Origin: Siphonodentalium dalli
Taxonomy: Eukaryota > Mollusca > Scaphopoda > Gadilida > Siphonodentaliidae
NCBI GenBank assembly: GCA_032622095.1
Contig: CP136064.1
Location: 144,975,954 to 145,039,953 of the forward strand
Direction of reading: 5' to 3'
DNA length: 64,000 nucleotides
The notes under the pieces are model-generated. The model was given only the letters and a program-made list of their open reading frames with translations, was not told where the DNA came from and searched no databases. Below are positions 37,099 to 48,659 of the stretch, piece after piece. Every line of letters begins with the position of its first letter. Position 1 is the first letter of the stretch. The position numbers and the translations under genes were made by a program.

Positions 37099-38785
37099 CA
37101 TTTGTTCGATGGACAATTAAAGGATTTCGTTCGAGATTGCGGGGTTTCTGTGATTCGAAGATATTTACTTTCTGCGAACTAACAGTTGATGTATTATGCT
37201 AACGAATGTCCCCATGTGGACGTTTTGCAAGAAATCTTAATAAAAGTTCCATTAAATGATCTTGATGACCCGCCACTGTATTCATTACTTCGATGCACCA
37301 TCATTTGGCATGGACCAAAGATGAGCTTCTGGTGTTTCGATGAGGTATTTCATCACTGAATATCCAGGCACTAGGTATAGGCATTTTGATTTCACGATAT
37401 TTTTTCGTTGACACCAGGAAGAAGTTGAGGAGCCGTTATTGTCATTTGCTGGACTCGACATGGAAAATGACAAACCTTATGCTATTTTTGCCCGATACTT
37501 GATGTCTTGACATATTCTAAAATAAACTGACAAGCATTAACTCGGTTATGTGCACAGTTCTGTTAGACTACATCGGAGCGAATATGCAATGTATCTGCTA
37601 TGAGGTCAGCGACCGTATTGAAATTTATTTATTAAATCTGTATTATGGACTCTCCATTCCACAACCGAAGCAAACAATCTATATGGAGTCTCTGATGTGC
37701 AGTCGGAGAGTTTTGTGGTGAGCTCTGTTAGCTTGCGAGATGAGTTTGTAATTCAACTGTAGTTGCTAAGGCGAGTTGGTTGTAGATAGACTACCATCAA
37801 TGTGACCATCTATTGGACGAAGTAACAAGAGTGGTATATGTGCTGACTCACGTCTTGAGAAGTGTGACAATGTCTCAACTATTCAAACGAATTTCGGGTG
37901 ATGAAACACATAAATGCAAAAAACAAGAAACTGAACAATGCAATCTCCCCTTATTGTATCTTATTAGACACAACTCTTTCATAATTAGATACGAAATAAT
38001 GTTTGCACTAACATGTAATGTCTGTGTATTTCTAAGTGGAGCAAGTATATTTCCCGGTGGCAGTATGATAGCAATGCAACTTCGACTTCGATAAAGTCAA
38101 TGTGTGATATTGTTCCTGAATCTTCTAAATTTTTGTGGCCGGGCGAAATCAATGTGGTCAACAATTAATCAAGAATAGGCAACGAATAAAGGTCGTTTAA
38201 ATTATATTGGGCAATTTCATGTTAGGTTTCTAAGAGTCCATTCTGATATATTCTCGATTATAAACAAACTATCTTTGGTCAAACATAGTCACACTATACC
38301 TTAACATTATAGTATCTAATTTAGATTGGGCGAATATATCCACCTCCTGTGCTAAATGCCGTTTGAGAATATAAGCATTTGTCACATTTTATAACTGTTT
38401 TGGCGGCCATTCTGGCGACCATCTTGGGTCAAATAGATCAATGTCGAGTGTAATTGAATGACACTAACGATATTTAAAACTGTGTACACGTTTGTTTATT
38501 TTATTATGCCTATTTCTGTCCAATGTTAATCTAGAACTTCGAGAAGCAAGTTTATTTGTGAAATTGCATAGCGCATTATTTAATTTGCATTTTTCGGAGT
38601 ATGGACAACAATTAGACACAAATTACAGCATACTATGTTTTCCAAAGTACTTGGTGTCATAACTGATAAAAACAAAGACAAGTCCTACTCGCCACAGTTT
38701 ACAAATAACCGAAAATGATGTAAGGGGCATGTGTAACAATTCAAGACATTTCTATATTTCGGTCGCCATTTTGACAGCCATCTTT
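37099..38785. other. unrecognised stretch
   Basis: A 93-residue frame (37813-38094, +) and a 62-residue frame (37285-37473, -) are open, but neither has a recognisable domain or gene structure. Nothing else is supported. Confidence 0.4.
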
Positions 38786-40121
38786 TTATGTTTACCCATA
38801 CCATGTATGGTAAACATAGTGTCGTTGTCCGGATTGACCACTCGTCGTGTGTCCGTCCGTCCGTCCATCCGTCTGTCCGTCCATAGACACTTTATGTGTA
38901 ATGCGATAACTCAAACATTTTTTACCTGATCAAAACCAAATTTTGTATATGGGGTTTTTCAGGCCAAAATACAGATCGAGTTCGAATATGGGTTTTTTAC
39001 AGAGTTATGGCCCTTTTTCGACTTAGAATTCACGCATTCTGCCATAACTCAAACAATTTTTATCTGATCACATCCAAATTTGGTATGTGAGTTTCTCGGC
39101 CCAAAATACAGATCGAGTTCGAATATGGGTTTGATCGGAGTTTTTTTTACGGAGTTATGGCCCTTTTTCGACTTAGAATTCATGAATTCTGCCATAACTC
39201 AAACATTTTTTATCTGATTGGAACCAAATTTGGTGTATGAGTTTCTCAGACCAACATACAGATTGAGTTCGAATATGGGTTTGAAACTTTGATCAGATTT
39301 TTTTTAATGGAGTTATGGTCCTTTGACATATGATTCACACATACATGTACTTCGATAAATCAACCATTTTTCATCTGATAGGAACCAAATTTGGTATGTG
39401 AGTTTCTCAATTCAAAATACAGAACGAGTTTGAATATGGGTTAGATCCAATTTGTTATACCAGAGATATGGCCCTTTTTAAACTAAGAATTATCCAGATT
39501 ATAACCCAAGTAACTTACAATTAATGAATACCTGCTTCTCTGTGAGCAAGATAAAAGACAATATAGTTTATTGCTTTGAGAGTTATTTATAGCCCTCATA
39601 TGTTAGCTCTGTATAAGAGACACAGTTTAATAGTGAATTATTCGATAAATTGATTTAGCTATCTTTTTAACCACAACTTAGCCATGTGAATTTATTTAAC
39701 TAGACCAATGGAGCTCTCTAAGTCCTTGGATGATGGGACTACATTGGATCAAACAGGGCAGAGATAGGTGATTTAACCCCTTTTACCCATTCCATGTCTT
39801 TTAACCTTTTCCATTAAATAAATAATTATATTATTTTGATATCTCACATGGCAATTTGCAACAACATGAATAGAACTGCTCACACTATGATAGTGGTGAC
39901 AGGCTCTAGAGTTTAGATGTTATATTAACCCTTCTATATTGACTCATACATTCCAATAATTTGTGTTATTACTGGTTATTATGTACATTTGTCATATACT
40001 ACTTTAGATCATAACAGTATACTCTATAATTCAACATTAAAAGATTATGATTCTGATCTTAACAATTTACTATCGCCAAGGGATGGGTTAAACATCTGCC
40101 GATCATGATCGGCCTCTCGTT
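38786..40121 (+). mobile_element. Helentron-like non-autonomous element, copy A (family iii)
   Basis: The 5' end ATGTTTACCCATACC has a subterminal inverse near the 3' end (GGATGGGTTAAACAT, 40081-40095). The order is a 5' palindrome, a GTCC microsatellite (38853-38882), three to four core units of about 150-170 bp (AGATCGAGTTCGAATATGGG and GAGTTATGGCCCTTTTTCGA words), a unique tail, then a perfect hairpin GCCGATCATGATCGGC about 7 bases from the end. Subterminal inverted repeats plus a 3' hairpin and no target duplication are features of Helentrons and their non-autonomous derivatives. No Rep/helicase is present. Confidence 0.7.
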
Positions 40122-40737
40122 TTTTATCAATCTTGTTCTTTCAAAAGGAAGCTTGGTGCAACTTTATCATTGCCGTAGAAATATTTTTCATTTTCTGTGT
40201 TAAATTTTCTTCCTCACTCAGTGCCCATTCTGCAATTTTGTGTGGCTGCCATGAAGATGATTTGACTTTATAATGTTCGTGGTATAATTCTGTTGAATTG
40301 TCGGGTATAAGCAGCAATATGGTTCACCAAATTTACAAATTATTCCATAAGTCCATGGATTTCCGCGAAAAAAGTAGCACATATTCACATATATTTACTT
40401 TTCCCCAACACAATCAATAAAAATTAGACAGATTTTGGTGATTTAACCATTTTGGCATCCATCTTGGCCACTATTTTCAGTGTAACTACATGGCAATTCA
40501 CATATTTAAAACATTTTTACATTATCTTCATCAAATTCAGTTATTTTCTGTTCAACTCTTGGCTAGAATCACATAATTGAATTTTGGTTAACTTTCATAG
40601 CAAATTTTTGAATTCACATTTTAAAGATAGCTGACAGGAATGAGATCACAAGTATGACATATTATGTTGTAGAAATGGTTGGATACTAGTATTTATTCAA
40701 ATTTAGGTCTTTATTCGTTACAAATTTCAAACATCGG
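40122..40737. other. unrecognised AT-rich stretch
   Basis: No gene is seen. Words such as CCATCTTGGCC recur with 38400 and 41150, which suggests an old dispersed repeat. Confidence 0.35.
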
Positions 40738-41094
40738 TTAACCCTTTACCCAACAGAAGGGCCCTGTGCCAATGCATTCTCTTATATATGCGAGTCGACC
40801 ATAGGTCGCCTCGCATATATAAGAGAATGCATTGGCTTAACACATTAAAAATTATAAAATTGTTAAAGAATGTAAGAAAAAATGGTAAAAAGTGTTAAAA
40901 TTTTAGGCCAATGCATTCTCTTATATAAGAGAATGCATTGGCACAGGGCTAACTGTAACTATCACAATGTGGTCAAGGAGCCGGTTCCAATGATATCCAT
41001 ATTTGTATGGTTCTATTGAGACAGACCGAAGATATTTTAGGCTGTTGAAGCTTTATTTGGCCGGTTTTGGCCGGTTTGTTGGGTAAAGGGTTAA
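40738..41094. mobile_element. piggyBac-type MITE with nested palindromes
   Basis: TTAA at 40738-40741 and 41091-41094 with inverted ends CCCTTTACCCAACA fits a TTAA-targeting piggyBac-like MITE of 357 bp. Inside are two hairpins: 27-bp arms with a 15-base loop (40768-40836) and a perfect 36-bp palindrome (40907-40942). Both use GCCAATGCATTCTCTTATAT, and both are bracketed by GCCCTGTG/CACAGGGC. Confidence 0.8.
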
Positions 41095-41475
41095 TGATTC
41101 AATAGGAAAGTGTGAAAAATCATCAATTTTCCGAATTTCGGTCGCCATTTTGGTGGCCATCTTGGTTTATGGTGGCCACTTTTTCTGTCAAATGGAAGTA
41201 TGGTGGTTTAGTTTCACATCAGTGGTGAGATAATCAAATTTCTATAATAAATTCACAAGTAGATATTAATCAAACTGACTCTGTGCATACTGTGAAATAG
41301 TGTATGGCGGCCATATTGATGACGTCATAAATCCACCCAGTCGCGACCCCAAGGTGTCTAACATTTGTTTTCTGGTGCCTGAGATATCAAGCAACGTCAT
41401 TGGCATAGTCGCTATATTTCTTCACAAAGTGCACACGGGAGTACATAAGAGCCTCTACTATAAACAGGTCATATA

Positions 41476-42140
41476 GTCGGTCTCAGAAACGCGCTCCGTA
41501 GGTAAATGGTGTTCACTTTATATTGAGAATGGTTTCTAGGGTACTTTTCAATGAGGAATTTCATGGTGCTGGCTGATTTTTGACAAAAGGTGCCCAAGTT
41601 AGGGTTTTAGGGGCCTGAACCCCAATTTCGGGTTTAATAATAAATAATATTTAAAGTTCAATTCACTTAAATGTAGTAAGCAGACATTAATGCTCATCAT
41701 ATTTTGTAAAAAAAAATCCAAAATTAGGGTTTTAGCATTCTGAACCTCAATTTTGGGGTTTGGTCCTTTTTTCCTAGATTGTATGCTTAAATATATGTTT
41801 TGTTCTCGCCAATAAGTTTAATTTACTATGCAATGATGTTGATAGTCTTTGTTCCATTTTAAAAAATAGTTTTAAGTTCTAAAATCAGGGTTTCAGGGGC
41901 CTGAACCCAAATTTTGTATTTCAAACTCTTTGGTCAAAATTTGACATCTTAGATAAATAATATTTCTGTCTCTTTCACTTCAATTTAGTAGTAATTATCA
42001 TATCTAGTATTGGTGCTGATAGGATATTGGCCAAATTGTCACAAAATTATGGATTTTGGGTCTGAACCCCCAATATTGAGGGTCTGAACCCCAATTTTGA
42101 CATTCTGCCCTTAAAACCCTAAATTGTGGGCCAATTTCCC
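41476..42140 (+). repeat. left terminal inverted repeat
   Basis: Collinear with the reverse complement of 51110-51732 plus 53943-54050. Contains repeated AGGGTTTTAGGGGCCTGAAC / TGAACCCCAATTTTG words at about 41604, 41718, 41890, 42060 and 42080, likely transposase-binding-type subterminal motifs (inference). It is uninterrupted, so it gives the empty site for the family-iii insertion in the right arm. Confidence 0.8.
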
Positions 42141-42295
42141 AAATTTGACTACTAAAATACATTTTGTCCATCAAATTCACTCTAATTTAGCAATAAAACA
42201 TTATTTGTAGTCATTGTATACCAAACTCAGATCTAGAGACTATCAGAAGGTCCTTAACTCTTTGGTTGCCAGGGGCCGATATTATCGGCCGTAAT

Positions 42296-42700
42296 TTGGG
42301 GACGTTAAATTGCCAGGGCCGATAATATCGGCCATAAATGTAACGGTAATTATTTTGGTCACAGCTGTATGACAATAAAAAAAAATGTATTGATGTTTAT
42401 TAAAAGTAATTTTTTAATTGATTCTAATTAAATTCCCCGTTATTTTAAACAGTTTTACCACTTTATAGACTTAGAAACATAAAATTTAGTAAAAATTTGG
42501 GGACTTTAAAATGCCAGGGCCGATAATATCGGCCGTAAATGTAACGGTAATTATTTTGGTCACAGCTGTATGACAATAAAAAAAAAATTATTGATGTTTA
42601 TTAAAAGTAAATTTTTAATTGATTATAATAAAATTCCCGTTATTTTAAACAGTTTTACCACTTTATAGACTTAGAAACATAAAATTTAGTAAAAATGTTC
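42296..42700. repeat. about 205-bp tandem duplication in the piggyBac 5' end
   Basis: The block from TTTGGGGACGTTAAATTGCC (42296) through AAATTTAGTAAAAAT recurs from about 42500, including GCCAGGGCCGATAATATCGG and CACAGCTGTATGACAATAAA. It doubles the subterminal palindrome, which may matter for transposase binding (inference). Confidence 0.85.
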
Positions 42701-43397
42701 GAAACTACGAAATGACGTCATACAAAATGTTGGACGTTGTGCTTATGATCTCAAGAAGACTCGTCTTCAATTCATATTTTGGATTCTAAAACTTACGATG
42801 ACATCGATATAACAGTTAGTTTAGTGTGCAATGGTATTTTTGTCTTTTATTTCGTCGTGTCGTCGTACCGAAGGAGTAATCCAGACAATATATTATGTGG
42901 GTACCCGTGGGTACGAAACGTCCAAGGTACCATTCGTCTTGTTTCCGCTACCGGAAGTGAACTGATGTCGCTTACAGAATACATCTCGACCGGGTATATA
43001 CACGAAGAAATTGCATTTTACACATGCATTCGCTCTTTTGAATATGATATTTGTTTACCGTAAGTTTCAATAAAGATGATCTGCATTTTACCTATTGTTG
43101 TCAGTCCTTTTGCAGTCTATTTAGACCACTTTTCTCAACGATTGAGTTCCCCATTTTCGTGGTAAACAGTAAAACTCGTAAATTGTCAGAACCGAACGAC
43201 TGAGATACCACGAGAGCATCCATAGCTGGTCAAAAATCGTGTAACTTGATTAAAAAAGTCCTGAAATATTTTTTATATTACTGGTATGGCAATAGTTAAT
43301 TTTTTTGTTGCAATTTTTGCAACCTCAATGCAGACGTATTCCGCGTTCTCTTTACCGTGTTTACAAATTTCTCAACACTGGTATAAAATTTGCAATC

Positions 43398-45053
43398 ATG
43401 AATAATCAATCTGATTCGGAGTCCGACCTTTCTGACAGTGATGTTAACGATACTAGTGGCGAATCCTCTGTCAGTGATGAAAGTGATAGCGATTGTGATG
43501 ATCTTTCGAGTCCTCCAATTGATTTCAATAGGGTTTCGGGGATCAAAAGTGTTGGTCAACTGCAGTACGAGTTTTCAGAATAATCTGGGCCGATTGATCC
43601 TCCGCCTCGTGATGCTCGTCCAATTGTCTATTTTATGATGTTTGTCACAGTGAATTTCTTGATGATGATTGTTACGGAGACCAACAAGTATGCAGAGCAG
43701 TATATAACATCAAAGTTACCAAATGCTTTTAAGCCCAATTCAAGAGTCCACCAGTGGTATAAGACATGTTTAACTGAAATGAAAGCTTTCATTGCAGTAA
43801 TCTTGAATATGGGTCTCATCAGAAAGCCATGCATGACTATGTATTGGAACAAAAGCAATCCATCACAATCCACTCCATGGTTCCGTCAAGTATTCAAGAG
43901 AAATCGCTTTCAGAACCTCCTTCGATTTTTTCACGTGTTTGATAACGGAAGCAACCCAACAGTAACGGATCCATCGCACCCAGAGTATGACCCTACTGCA
44001 AGATTTATGCCGGTTGTTAATCATGCAAATTGTGTGTTTAAACAAAAGTACATACCAAATAAATTTGTAACAGTCGATGAAAGTCTGGTCGGAACACGAT
44101 CACGGATCGCCATTCGCCAATATTTGCCTAACAAGCACCACGCACGTTTTGGTATAAAGCTATGGATGCTCTGCGAATCTGTGACAGGTTACTGCATGCA
44201 CTTTTTCCCTTATTTGGGTAAAAAGTTTGAAGATCACCATGTTGAGGTTAACCAGCCCTATCAAGTTGTCATGCAATGTTTGCGTATGACCAGGTTACTC
44301 AACAAGGGTTACCATGTTGTTGTGGACAATTTGTTCACATCAGTTAGGCTAGCCTGGGACTTAATTGAACAGGGTACATTCTTAACTGGCACCAGTCGTA
44401 GAAATAGGAAGGACTTGCCTCATGCTGTGAAGGTTTCGAATCCAGGTTTACTAGAAAAGATGTATTGGATTTGTGAAAAGGGAAAGATAATGATTATATC
44501 TTTCAGAGAGAAAAAGAGTCAGAAGAAACCAGTGATCCTGGTTTCCACCTCCACTATTTCCCGGGACACAATATCTAAGACAGGAAAAACAAAACCTGAA
44601 ATTGTCAATGAATATAATACCAAGATGTCAGGTGTAGACATGAATGATATGATGCTATATGCATACCACAACGAACGAAAAACAGTGAAGGCTTGGAAAA
44701 AGGTTGTTTTTAATATTATTTCGAGAATGGCTCTAAATGCTTATATTATTTATAAAACAAATACTTCAGATTGTCCCAAACTGAGCCATGTTCAATTTAT
44801 TGCCAGCATAGTCGACGACCTGGTCTCTGATCATTTGTCTTGTCAGACTGAGACACCTATCTCCAGTGACAATGAGGCAGTTGGCATCGGTCTTCGAAGG
44901 TTACCAGGTAAAACTGAGAAGGAGTGTTCTGTGTGTTCAGATCGAAAGCAGGGTGTGAGGAGAAGGACGAGAACAGCATGTGCTTATTGCGGGAAAGGTG
45001 TGCATCACGAGTGTGTGCTTAGGCATCGGTGTGTTAAGGCGAGGGAATCATAA
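43398..45053 (+). pseudogene. piggyBac transposase (DDE_Tnp_1_7) with one in-frame stop
   Basis: From ATG 43398 the frame begins with an acidic Ser/Asp-rich head (MNNQSDSESDLSDSD), meets a TAA at 43581-43583, then continues in the same frame to a stop at 45051-45053, about 551 codons in all, usual for the family. After the stop, Met 43635 opens 472 residues. Numbering from there, catalytic Asp are D148 (TVDESLVG), D231 (VVVDNLF) and D335 (MSGVDMND), spaced like the Asp triad of the cabbage-looper enzyme. The C-terminus carries a Cys/His cross-brace (CSVCSDRK ... CAYCGKGVHHEC), typical of piggyBac. It would cut and paste at TTAA in the nucleus. Apart from the stop the frame is clean, so inactivation is recent, or the 472-residue form starting at 43635 is made. 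An upstream 95-codon frame (42779-43063) ends at a GTAAGT and could join in frame to an acceptor-like AG at 43333; this is speculative. Confidence 0.9.
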
Positions 45054-45146
45054 TGGTAACCGTTGTGAGACTGATGTCAATTAGCTTTGTCCAAACTCAT
45101 TGATAGTTAGATAATTACACAATAGTAACCAAGTCACTCATGTGTA

Positions 45147-45293
45147 CAGTAATGCCCAAAGTAATTGACCACTTAACCACATCAGAATTATGGGTAATTT
45201 TTCAGGATTTAGGCGGAAATATGGCTTGTTGCCATTCATCGGAAAGCTCCAATTCTGCTGTGGTTAAGTGGTCAATTACTTTGGGAATTACTG
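45147..45293. mobile_element. 147-bp mariner-type MITE
   Basis: Inverted ends CAGTAATGCCCAAAGTAATT (45147) and the complement of CAGTAATTCCCAAAGTAATT extend about 35 bp (through GACCACTTAACCACA). TA flanks both ends (45145-45146, 45294-45295), the Tc1/mariner target duplication. It is nested inside the piggyBac 3' region. Confidence 0.85.
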
Positions 45294-46094
45294 TATCAGA
45301 AATAATGTGCATTCCCCATCATAAATTGTAACTTGAATTACATTGAAGTTAACTTCCAGATTTCATGCAAACAAAGTTGGATGACTGATATACTTGTAGT
45401 ACATTATAATGACAACATCGTTATACATAATTGCTCATAGACAACTTGTATATCATATACTGGAATGTCAATATGACACAATAAGTTAATTATATTGCCA
45501 CTGCCCCCCCCCCCAATATACCACGATGTTGGTACTTATATATATTTTTATATATGCAGAGTTAATGCTGAATTATGTAGCAAATGTAAACAGACATTTA
45601 CTAAAATTGACTGAAACTAGAGTCTGACTTGCAAAATGATCACAGACTTCCAAGCCTTCAAACTCATGTATAGTATATCTACTTGCGAGATTAAAATCAC
45701 ACTTCCTGTAAAACCCATGGAGCCATTCAATATATAGCTAAAAATGAAAAGCTATATATTAATGTGCATATTTTATCTGAAAATTGAATTATAAGATAGG
45801 AAAGTATACCGACAAAATTCTTTCATTATATTTTCAAAAACTTTATATGGCAGTGATCAGCAGTGATATTGATTTATAGTACAAGTATCTTTCTAATACA
45901 CGTACCGAGAAAGAATCATTCTTCGTGCAAATTTGTGGAATCTGTAAATCTATTGAAATGGTTACGTAAATTTGGCAGCTATGTTTGACCATATCTATTA
46001 TAGAACTAGTTCAATAAACTTGTATACTACAGATAGGGTTAAGACAACGACTGCTTAATCAAGCCTGAGAATAATTTGCCTGTCATTTGTCAAA

Positions 46095-46175
46095 TGAGGT
46101 CCCCATAGGGTGAATTTAGTGATGCTATCCGGCATAGTGGAATGGTATCGCCAAATTCACCCTCTGGGGACCTCA
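46095..46175. repeat. 81-bp hairpin, GAGGTCCCCA family
   Basis: Arms begin TGAGGTCCCCATAGGGTGAA and end with the imperfect complement TTCACCCTCTGGGGACCTCA, with a short centre near GGCATAGTGG. Related hairpins lie at 11178-11255 and 10914-10970. Confidence 0.75.
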
Positions 46176-48126
46176 CTCGGCATGGCCTCATCTGCTATGG
46201 AGACATCATTGCAGATTGAAGTTCCAAAATGGTGAATATTATGGTTCTCATATTCTAAAACTGTACAGTCCACGACAATAAGTTTTTTATTGAAATGTAG
46301 CACAAATATTTGTTTCTGAATCTCAGACAAGTAGACTTATACATACAGTTTATTGTTCATTATTTATTGTTCATTAATAATCTCATGTATTTATTATGCA
46401 TCATTAATGCATACAATTCCTGAAAGTTGAGTTGACTTTAATTTTAAATATAAAAGACAACTATTAAAAAGTTAATTAGTGCTTGAAATATAGGTTCATT
46501 TCATCAAAGATTAGGTCACAAAAAAATGCTAGATTATCATACAACTGTTTGTGAAAATTGGGGACATTTACCGACAATGAGGTAAATATTTATTTTTATT
46601 GTTTCCCACACATGATCATGGACAGTGCTCGAAATTATACCGAGTTTAATTTAACATGATAGACATTCTACTTTATGTCATACCAATTGTTCCAAACCTG
46701 CTCAGTTTGATTAAATTTAAGTACTGACTTATTGTGATGTATTTCAATTCAATAAATTTGAAGAAAAAAAAATCACCCAAAATTGTCACAATGAAAAACT
46801 AAAGGCGGGCACTAAATTATGTTCGTAAAGGATGAGAATCTAGCTTTTTTTATTGGCCTTAGGAACGGGGAGAAACAAGTTAAAACAAAGCAACAGTAAT
46901 TGTGTTGTGCCACACTTGTAATTTGTAGTGAGTATAAATTCATTGACAATGAATTATTATTCACCAATTTGAAAAAAAGGTTGTTATATGTAGATGGGTT
47001 GTTTGTCCGTCTTCTGATCGTCTGCATTTGGTTTCATGGATGATAACATTAGATTGAACCAAGTGAACTGAACCAAATTTGGTATGTTTGTTTACCAAAT
47101 TACAGATCAAGTTCCATTATGGGTTTCGTCCGCATAACTTTGACTAAGTTATGTCCCCTTTTGACTTAGATTTTACCTGATATGTGGTTTCCAAATGATA
47201 ACTTGAACATAATTTGGTATACAGATCAAGTTCAAATATGGGTTCTGTCTACATGCCCCACTCTACTCCAGAAACGGGTGGGCGTATTATGCCACACCCC
47301 GATGGCGTGCTCTTGTATACTTTATTAACAGTATATACTTGTGATGAAGCATGATTGACTGTAAAATGTAATAATGTACACCCCGGTAACTGAGTTTTTC
47401 TAGAAATGGATTCTCTTTGCAAGCCCTATAAACTAGTGGCTAAAGTTCTGTTGGAACTGTCATTCACAATCCTCTTGAGAATCAACACAAAACCTTTGCA
47501 GTGCAGTATATATCATTTGGACATGCATAACTGTTTCTAAGTCTAGATTGTAATATTAATTTATTTACCAATTGGCTGTTCACTGAATTTAAGTTTGAAC
47601 ACTTATGCACTGTATAAAGTAATAATAACCCCATTGCTTGACAAATTATAAAGTAAATATTTTCAAGAGGCACTGTAAAAAATTTAACCAGTGCATGGTT
47701 TACATTTATATCTGATGTTAGTCATCACAATAATTGGTTACCAACATGTAACCTATATCAGATAGTACATGCAACCTGGAAAGTTACAGAATTTCAAAAA
47801 AATGTCCTCTCCCCACATTATCATGGTGGTAGAACCCGACCCTAAATTGCTTCACAAGTATGTAAAATAGAAGAATGAGTCCAGAAAGCTGTGTGGTCCT
47901 ATAAATCATTTAGATGATTTGCTCTGAAGCAGCATACGGTAAAATTTTGTATCTTCAAATATTGGGGATATAGTTATGCACATTTACAGACAAAATTCAA
48001 TAATAAATAAAGGTGAGCTATGAAAAATAATAAAGTTAATCTATCCAAAGTTAATTGTTTATTATGCATTGTTTTTTTAAATATCAGTGAGATAGGGACA
48101 TGCCTGCATGAATTGATATACCGATA

Positions 48127-48128
<2 letters not shown>

Positions 48129-48181
<53 letters not shown>
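48129..48181. repeat. A homopolymer of about 53 bases
   Basis: Uninterrupted A run in the piggyBac 3' region. It could be the poly-A tail of a retroposed insertion, but no body or target duplication was identified. Its length may be unreliable. Confidence 0.8.
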
Positions 48182-48186
<5 letters not shown>

Positions 48187-48659
48187 ATAATTTCAATTTT
48201 TTTTAAAAATCATCCCACTCCTGCCACCATTTATTTTAATGCGGCTGTGACTGAGAAACAAATAGTTAGATGGCCTAGGGAATTTAAATAATGTCAGTAA
48301 TAAATTTAACTGCATTATAGGCATCAGTAAGCCAAAATAGTTAGCTATATACAGCTATATAGGTCATTTTTTACTGGAATTATGTGAAAAACAATGTTTT
48401 AGAGTTATCTCCCTTTGATAGCAAGGAGTTATGCCCCTTGATGTTCTTGATTTTTGGGGGGGGCAAAATAATCATCAACATATATTATACTAACAATCCG
48501 CGTACTATCCCATAAAATTTTAAATGTTATTTTGTCAGTAGGAGATTGCTATTGTATCGCAATTTTACAAGAAAATTGTGGTTTTTCTCTAATATCTCTG
48601 GCAATTTAGGTGTAAAACTAGCCCGGCAACGAAAGAGTTAAACATTAAAAAAATCACCT

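Larger units (their letters stand above)
42254..48641 (+). mobile_element. piggyBac transposon, 6.4 kb, TTAA at both ends
   Basis: TTAACTCTTTGGTTGCC (42254) and the complement of TTAACTCTTTCGTTGCCGGG (ending 48641) form inverted ends starting with the TTAA target. Subterminal palindromes GGCCGATAATATCGGCC occur at 42319-42335 and near 42520. The element inserted in the larger inverted-repeat element, 18 bp beyond the stop codon of its FEN-like gene. Its length is well above the usual 2-3 kb because the 3' side (45054-48641) contains a mariner MITE, a family-iii core fragment near 46980-47250, a short hairpin and a 53-base A run. Confidence 0.9.

Noticed and set aside
39110-39130. GAGTTCGAATATGGG words resembling a Pol III B box (SINE)
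   Set aside because: They recur as part of a 150-170 bp core repeat in a Helentron-like element with no matching A box or poly-A/T tail.
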